Source: a virus. From it: a stretch of DNA of 64,000 nt. The translations under genes and the position numbers were made by a program. Positions 62,101 to 64,000 of the stretch are shown in pieces. Numbering within the stretch: position 1 is the stretch's first letter; every line of letters starts with the position of its first letter. Under the pieces are notes generated by a model. The model worked only from the letters and a program-made list of their open reading frames with translations, was not told the origin of the DNA and ran no database searches. The stretch is from IMG/VR virus record IMGVR_UViG_3300032293_001439, positions 1 through 64,000 of that record. One strand, 5' to 3'.

Positions 62101-62773
62101 GAATAACGTCAATTAAGTCACCAGCTTCTACCGCAAACGCACCAGCAACAGCATTAATAGCACCAAGTTGCTTTTCTAAAGCTCCAACGCCTTCTTGGAA
62201 CTGAGCAAGAATAGCAATAGCACCTTCTGTTGTTTCGCTTAAACTATCAAAGTTAGGAGCAAGTGCTGCTTTGGCTAGTGTTTTTAGCGCAACTTCAGTA
62301 TCTTTTGCACTAATACCAGCTTGTAATAATAACTGTCCAGTATTTAGTAAATCTTTAGAAGAAACACCAAGACCTGTTGATAAGTCAGTAATGGCCTTGG
62401 TAAGAAATTTTAAATTTCCTATACTTTGACCAGTAACCTGACTAACACGTACCATCTCTCTTTCAAAATCAATAGCTGACTTTATAGCGTCAGACAATGT
62501 TGATGTAAAAAGACCGACTGCTCTTGTGGCAATAGAAAAAGCAGCAAATCTGCGAATAGAAACAGCAAAAGCACGACCCATACGATCAGCAGCGGTTGTT
62601 GCTGCTTGCGTTTGGGCCGTGACTTGTTGCAGTTGACGTTGAGCTTGGGCCGCGCCTTGAACCTGCACATTAACATTTACGTTATTTAGCTGGCTCTGTA
62701 TTTGGCGAACGACTTGGGCTACATTGTTTGGTGCTTGAAGTTGTAGTTGTGCGGTTAGTACAAATCTTGACAT
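56177..62773 (-). CDS. Tail tape measure protein (2198 aa)
   Basis: This protein sets tail length and lines the tail tube lumen. It starts with a coiled-coil region rich in Gln/Ala/Val, then a TP901-type tape measure core (SAIDFEREMVRVSQVTGQSI, SETTEGAIAILAQFQEGV). Several strongly hydrophobic segments follow (such as LALEAFGL-type helices and AAAAGALVGSFLPGIGTAIG), along with long charged helices. Three modules with DTVPAxLxPGEFV occur near residues 470, 820 and 2035. The length implies a long tail (very roughly 300 nm at 1.5 Å per residue, if fully helical). It is the longest tail-core gene in the window. Confidence 0.93.
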   Translation of the reverse strand: MSRFVLTAQLQLQAPNNVAQVVRQIQSQLNNVNVNVQVQGAAQAQRQLQQVTAQTQAATTAADRMGRAFAVSIRRFAAFSIATRAVGLFTSTLSDAIKSAIDFEREMVRVSQVTGQSIGNLKFLTKAITDLSTGLGVSSKDLLNTGQLLLQAGISAKDTEVALKTLAKAALAPNFDSLSETTEGAIAILAQFQEGVGALEKQLGAINAVAGAFAVEAGDLIDVIRRAGGVFKSSGGDLNELIALFTSVRATTRESAESIGTGLRTIFTRIQRPKTIEFLKQFGVELVDLEGKFVGPFEAVKRLSTALSGLGEGDITFIRIAEELGGFRQIGKVLPLLQQFSTAQAALNVANKAGNSLTQDAATAQQALAIRILKVKEEFLALVRSMTETSTFQIMANTALSLASALIKIGEAIKPLLPMLAAVAAVNFARGISTFAGGMMRGMQSGRTYSTGGKVHHFARGGMVPGTGNRDTVPAMLQPGEFVIKKSSVNRLGADNLAAMNKYAAGGIVTGNRSMYGSMTPASIYKKAKASISASRWSKMSQEERDAAAARLANQLSQKPKTTQKQAEKLSKERQKLLDKYPGGAFTTRPNAVGGFFLTPEKGSDGTTSLAQDMPFTLNGNQAALLKGSTIRNYLPFRGDIEKNSSINNIVDQNAKVGVKNAVISASNAIGGMLSGPINLNKRSIKTAANRVASDKQVFSTIGGYMYEGIIQGITGAGLAGGQAAFDFPSLGPQNKKALAAFFGSNESDIAGLIKADAKRSFNSKMTDSIFSKIVGDIVTGDMRGVKQLGAISTNKVGKSRQRKMALGGSVGTDTVPALLTPGEFVVNRSSAQSIGYGNLNRMNKVGKYAKGGIVQRFAAGTTGTGVKPKGDILLEQALVNVKGIDKFALQLDKLTSGSLSRLGMSLESLFSIIRRTETTYQRVQRETTFLNSILPNFGSTIAANSKANKRTLGGQELVISGLHSYFKDLIASGASQQKVLSEANRYINGINQNTAALQQGTTLQNLANSSLKANTAAATSSVASSPRTATTQANNPFATMTGTMGSKSGGISQNTNAVGANTKAQQSAAKSAIDVVNNNKMFAASMATSLIAGFLPAVDENSGALLRMTHSLLGLVTTITSVGFALEAFGLKLTKKGVMDFATGKGFSMRSLSTARSGLMDMGFSKQFSTKMVGATQAVAKLVGPVLAVAAAAAAGAKIFRSLYDEIYNFDNRLKNAVNEGNVEKARSIATEKAGSNSVIGSKSIGTVGSAAAAGALVGSFLPGIGTAIGGAVGAVVGGLFVLYDAVGDSAKQQIALAVAQAGAVKTQKELEKAQKTATNAMEDFERGSISASEALTKIRAATSEVVKQEGRASDLSVANAEGRSTGAGAFFRNAGAYLGGGLFGMETANTRNQRLGASSAEQIRQASRFQNEAFQTESGARSAMIRSGFARGQSTQEIRNQALGVGTGNDLQQRLAKQVELVSTLQDKGDEQGAAAARESVNQLTDQINQVNREMANLEKEVARAKAAFDAMNLGLRGPTATATAMSASMDRFVAGLEVGGSTFVANTEFLSAAMSSAAQAMDPAEIKQAVDDVAKNLSDMGANPAKFRANTEAFIQAQQNYNKAFEKIRSNIQARRERGQSPGDTPDEIKKAFASELTAGLGAEAKKNLTAIIENIPLSPEEVDKLLAGDLSVFGDKLSEAGKKQFEEIMKIAQERQKAEQVVISLIHKRADAERNLASAQKEAVDLYMEGRDIQAKYGGVAVTSGEKRAAIVAKANAGAGNAGLQTMRTGSVAEIRARNAQIAGGIFGTETRRRTDGGMQGRAGAEADITQQNLQQAQKDQIDTIRSLIKLEEEELKIIQEKNKMEKDSLESLISGNIDQFFEQQAAVGAQAAIATGDMTLANQFGSKAVGDAFKDIQRQQEAGVQSLYGRQLSGPGGLTEQAAGAALASRGVMDPRMAQTLAGTTPEEAAAQRRLQELGGVLGETGAFQQATAEMQVQTASINVSNAEVKLAQIEERGRQAADPSFDPVAGFARGGPVYANRGMFVPRGTDTVPAMLTPGEFVVRRESVNRGNNLQLLEAINNNTGSQGFARGGKVGYYNNGGRVQYKAGGGLLGSIGGALGIDPQLVTNLGNIFNTFVSGFNESIKNLQNTKLQVKLDSVNVNVNLNGTSMLTQISDQTRQEIMKQVVQKIQNEYSVGPGGKLTENRSNLPR

Positions 62774-62808
62774 AATGTACCCTTGTTAAAGCCACACAAC
62801 ACTATCTA

Positions 62809-63654
62809 TCAGCTATCCGTTGTTTTCTTCTTACGTTTATCTTTCTTCTCTTCGTCAGAATCATCTTCTGTAATATATTCCACCGTGGGAACATAATTAC
62901 CGAATTCATCTAGGAGGTTGCCATCTTTATCTACACGCTTACCTTCGCTGTTTAGATAGTAACCATTTTTGTCTATTCTGCGACCTTCTAAATCTACCGT
63001 TTCGCCAGACTGATTTACTAGACTAAGATCCTCATTGACGTAATTAAACATCTTAAGGAACTTATTTTCTGGCAATTTGGCTTCGAAATCTCTGTCCACA
63101 GAATATAGCATTCCCGCGAGCGTAGAGGCCACGGTAAATGCTGGTTCAGCGTCTGCCCTAGACTGATATTCCTCTAAGGAGTTATACACTTTCTGTCCAT
63201 TTTCATAAAATGCACAATTTGCTACAAGGTAGTCAAAACGAGCATTATCTGAAATAGATTCGGCAGTATTTTGCTCTAGAGAAATACGATCCGCGATCAA
63301 GTCTCGTAATTCTGCTCTTTTCATTCTCATTTTAATGGCAATATCTTTGCCTTCTGAAGCTTTTAGCTTTGTGTGACCTTGCGAGCCTACATATAGCTGT
63401 TTTTCTAGCGAGGCGATTTCTTCAACAAGGGTCTTCTGCTCCTTGTCTTTGCCATCGTCCCAAATACCTTGCTCTTTCATAAACTTTTCTAATTCTTTTT
63501 TGGTCATAATTCCATCTCTAACACAGTCTGTCCAAGCCTTGGCTCCGACTCTTTGTGCCTGTGAAATAGTGACATTATTTGGCTTTTTAACAACAACTTT
63601 TGTCTTATTGCCATTAACGTCTGCTTCTACGACTTTTTCTTTATCCTTGCTCAT
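62809..63654 (-). CDS. Tail-module protein (281 aa) with Gly-centred heptad repeats
   Basis: This protein sits directly upstream of the tape measure gene, where tail-assembly chaperones are often found. The middle is helical and coiled-coil-like (EIASLEKQLYVGSQGHTKLK, MRMKRAELRDLIADRISLEQ). Near residues 219-253 are five heptads with Gly in the fourth position (DLEGRRI, DKNGYYL, NSEGKRV, DKDGNLL, DEFGNYV). The C-terminus is Lys/Asp-rich. AAAGGAGG lies before the ATG. No frameshift joins it to the upstream gene, so the chaperone role is inference from position. Confidence 0.7.
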   Translation of the reverse strand: MSKDKEKVVEADVNGNKTKVVVKKPNNVTISQAQRVGAKAWTDCVRDGIMTKKELEKFMKEQGIWDDGKDKEQKTLVEEIASLEKQLYVGSQGHTKLKASEGKDIAIKMRMKRAELRDLIADRISLEQNTAESISDNARFDYLVANCAFYENGQKVYNSLEEYQSRADAEPAFTVASTLAGMLYSVDRDFEAKLPENKFLKMFNYVNEDLSLVNQSGETVDLEGRRIDKNGYYLNSEGKRVDKDGNLLDEFGNYVPTVEYITEDDSDEEKKDKRKKKTTDS

Positions 63655-63665
63655 TTTTTCCTCCT

Positions 63666-63995
63666 TTAATTTTGTGGTTTTTGAACAACAGGAATTTTAA
63701 TTGAATATCTTAGCCACTCAACTTCGTACTGTGACAATTCAGCATCAATGTTGCGAGCTTGATTATTTCCTCTATCTAGTATCTCTGATCTTACTTTATT
63801 GTATAGATCTTTCATGGCTTCTTTAGTCAGTGCGGGTTTTGAGTCATCCCATAGAAAACCAAAATTTTCTTCTATGCTACTTAAAGCACCGATCATTGTG
63901 GTTTGAATTTTCTTCTTGAGAATTTTTGACAACCTTTCTTTAGATTCAACTTTGTACTTTTGTTGTCTTATTTTTTTATATTCTGGTTGATCCAT
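63666..63995 (-). CDS. Small tail-module protein of unknown function
   Basis: This 109-residue protein has a basic N-terminus (KKIRQQKYKVESKERLSKIL) followed by helices (ALSSIEENFGFLWDDSKPAL). It begins at 63995 in a TAATG context, so an upstream gene on the - strand probably ends just beyond the window. It lies 11 bp from the 281-aa gene. A tail-assembly role is suggested only by position. Confidence 0.62.
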   Translation of the reverse strand: MDQPEYKKIRQQKYKVESKERLSKILKKKIQTTMIGALSSIEENFGFLWDDSKPALTKEAMKDLYNKVRSEILDRGNNQARNIDAELSQYEVEWLRYSIKIPVVQKPQN

Positions 63996-64000
63996 TATCG

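Noticed and set aside
62809-63995. Programmed frameshift producing a fused tail-assembly chaperone
   Set aside because: The two genes are separated by 11 bp with a strong ribosome site before the second, and they do not overlap. No slippery heptamer was found at the junction by eye.
1-64000. tRNA genes
   Set aside because: No gap is long enough to hold an obvious cloverleaf, apart from 32987-33086, which holds the terminator. I saw none by eye; tRNAscan-SE would settle this.

Overview
The window is part of a large, AT-rich genome of a virulent tailed phage (Caudoviricetes). The evidence is a phage-encoded replisome and nucleotide-metabolism block, a tail tape-measure gene beside very large virion-protein genes, tightly packed genes with ATGA/TAATG stop-start overlaps, and no integrase, repressor, tRNA or bacterial housekeeping operon. 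Terminase, portal and major capsid genes are not in the window, so it is a fragment of a larger genome. Clear AGGAG-type ribosome binding sites, several deciding TTG or GTG starts, suggest a host that uses Shine-Dalgarno sequences. The phoH-type and glycan genes are common in aquatic phages, but the host cannot be identified from this sequence.

The left arm (1-33039, + strand) starts inside nrdA and runs nrdB, dut, a free-standing HNH endonuclease, phoH and an FmdB-type zinc ribbon. Five small unknown or regulatory-looking genes follow, then a RecA/UvsX recombinase, a Vsr-like nuclease, a DnaB-type helicase, a DnaG-type primase, a dNMP kinase and a Cas4/RecB-like nuclease. After a glycosyltransferase and two small accessory genes comes an unusual replicase locus. 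DNA polymerase III alpha is divided into two ORFs, and a DnaQ-like proofreading exonuclease and an endonuclease VII-type HNH gene lie between them. An SSB gene closes this block.

From 19077 to 31116 there is a 15-gene sugar/glycan island. It holds GT-B, GT-A and GT-D glycosyltransferases, a WecB-type UDP-GlcNAc 2-epimerase, a nucleotidyltransferase-like protein, an FkbM-type methyltransferase, a DUF5672 protein, a 2OG-Fe(II) oxygenase and several unknowns. A second Vsr-like (homing-type) endonuclease, a possible Rad52/Erf-type annealing protein, a zinc-ribbon protein and a possible 18-residue hydrophobic peptide end the arm.

The two arms converge on a bidirectional hairpin terminator at 33053-33075. 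The right arm (33087-64000, - strand) is a tail/virion module, read from right to left. It has two small genes (one with Gly-centred heptad repeats), a 2198-aa tape measure protein, a 3757-aa giant protein with FG-GAP propeller blades, then 583-, 126-, 1714-, 1255- and 239-aa virion-type proteins. The left arm probably supplies dNTPs, replication and recombination early and middle in infection. The glycan island probably modifies the virion, the phage DNA or the host surface. The right arm builds a long tail with very large adsorption-type proteins.
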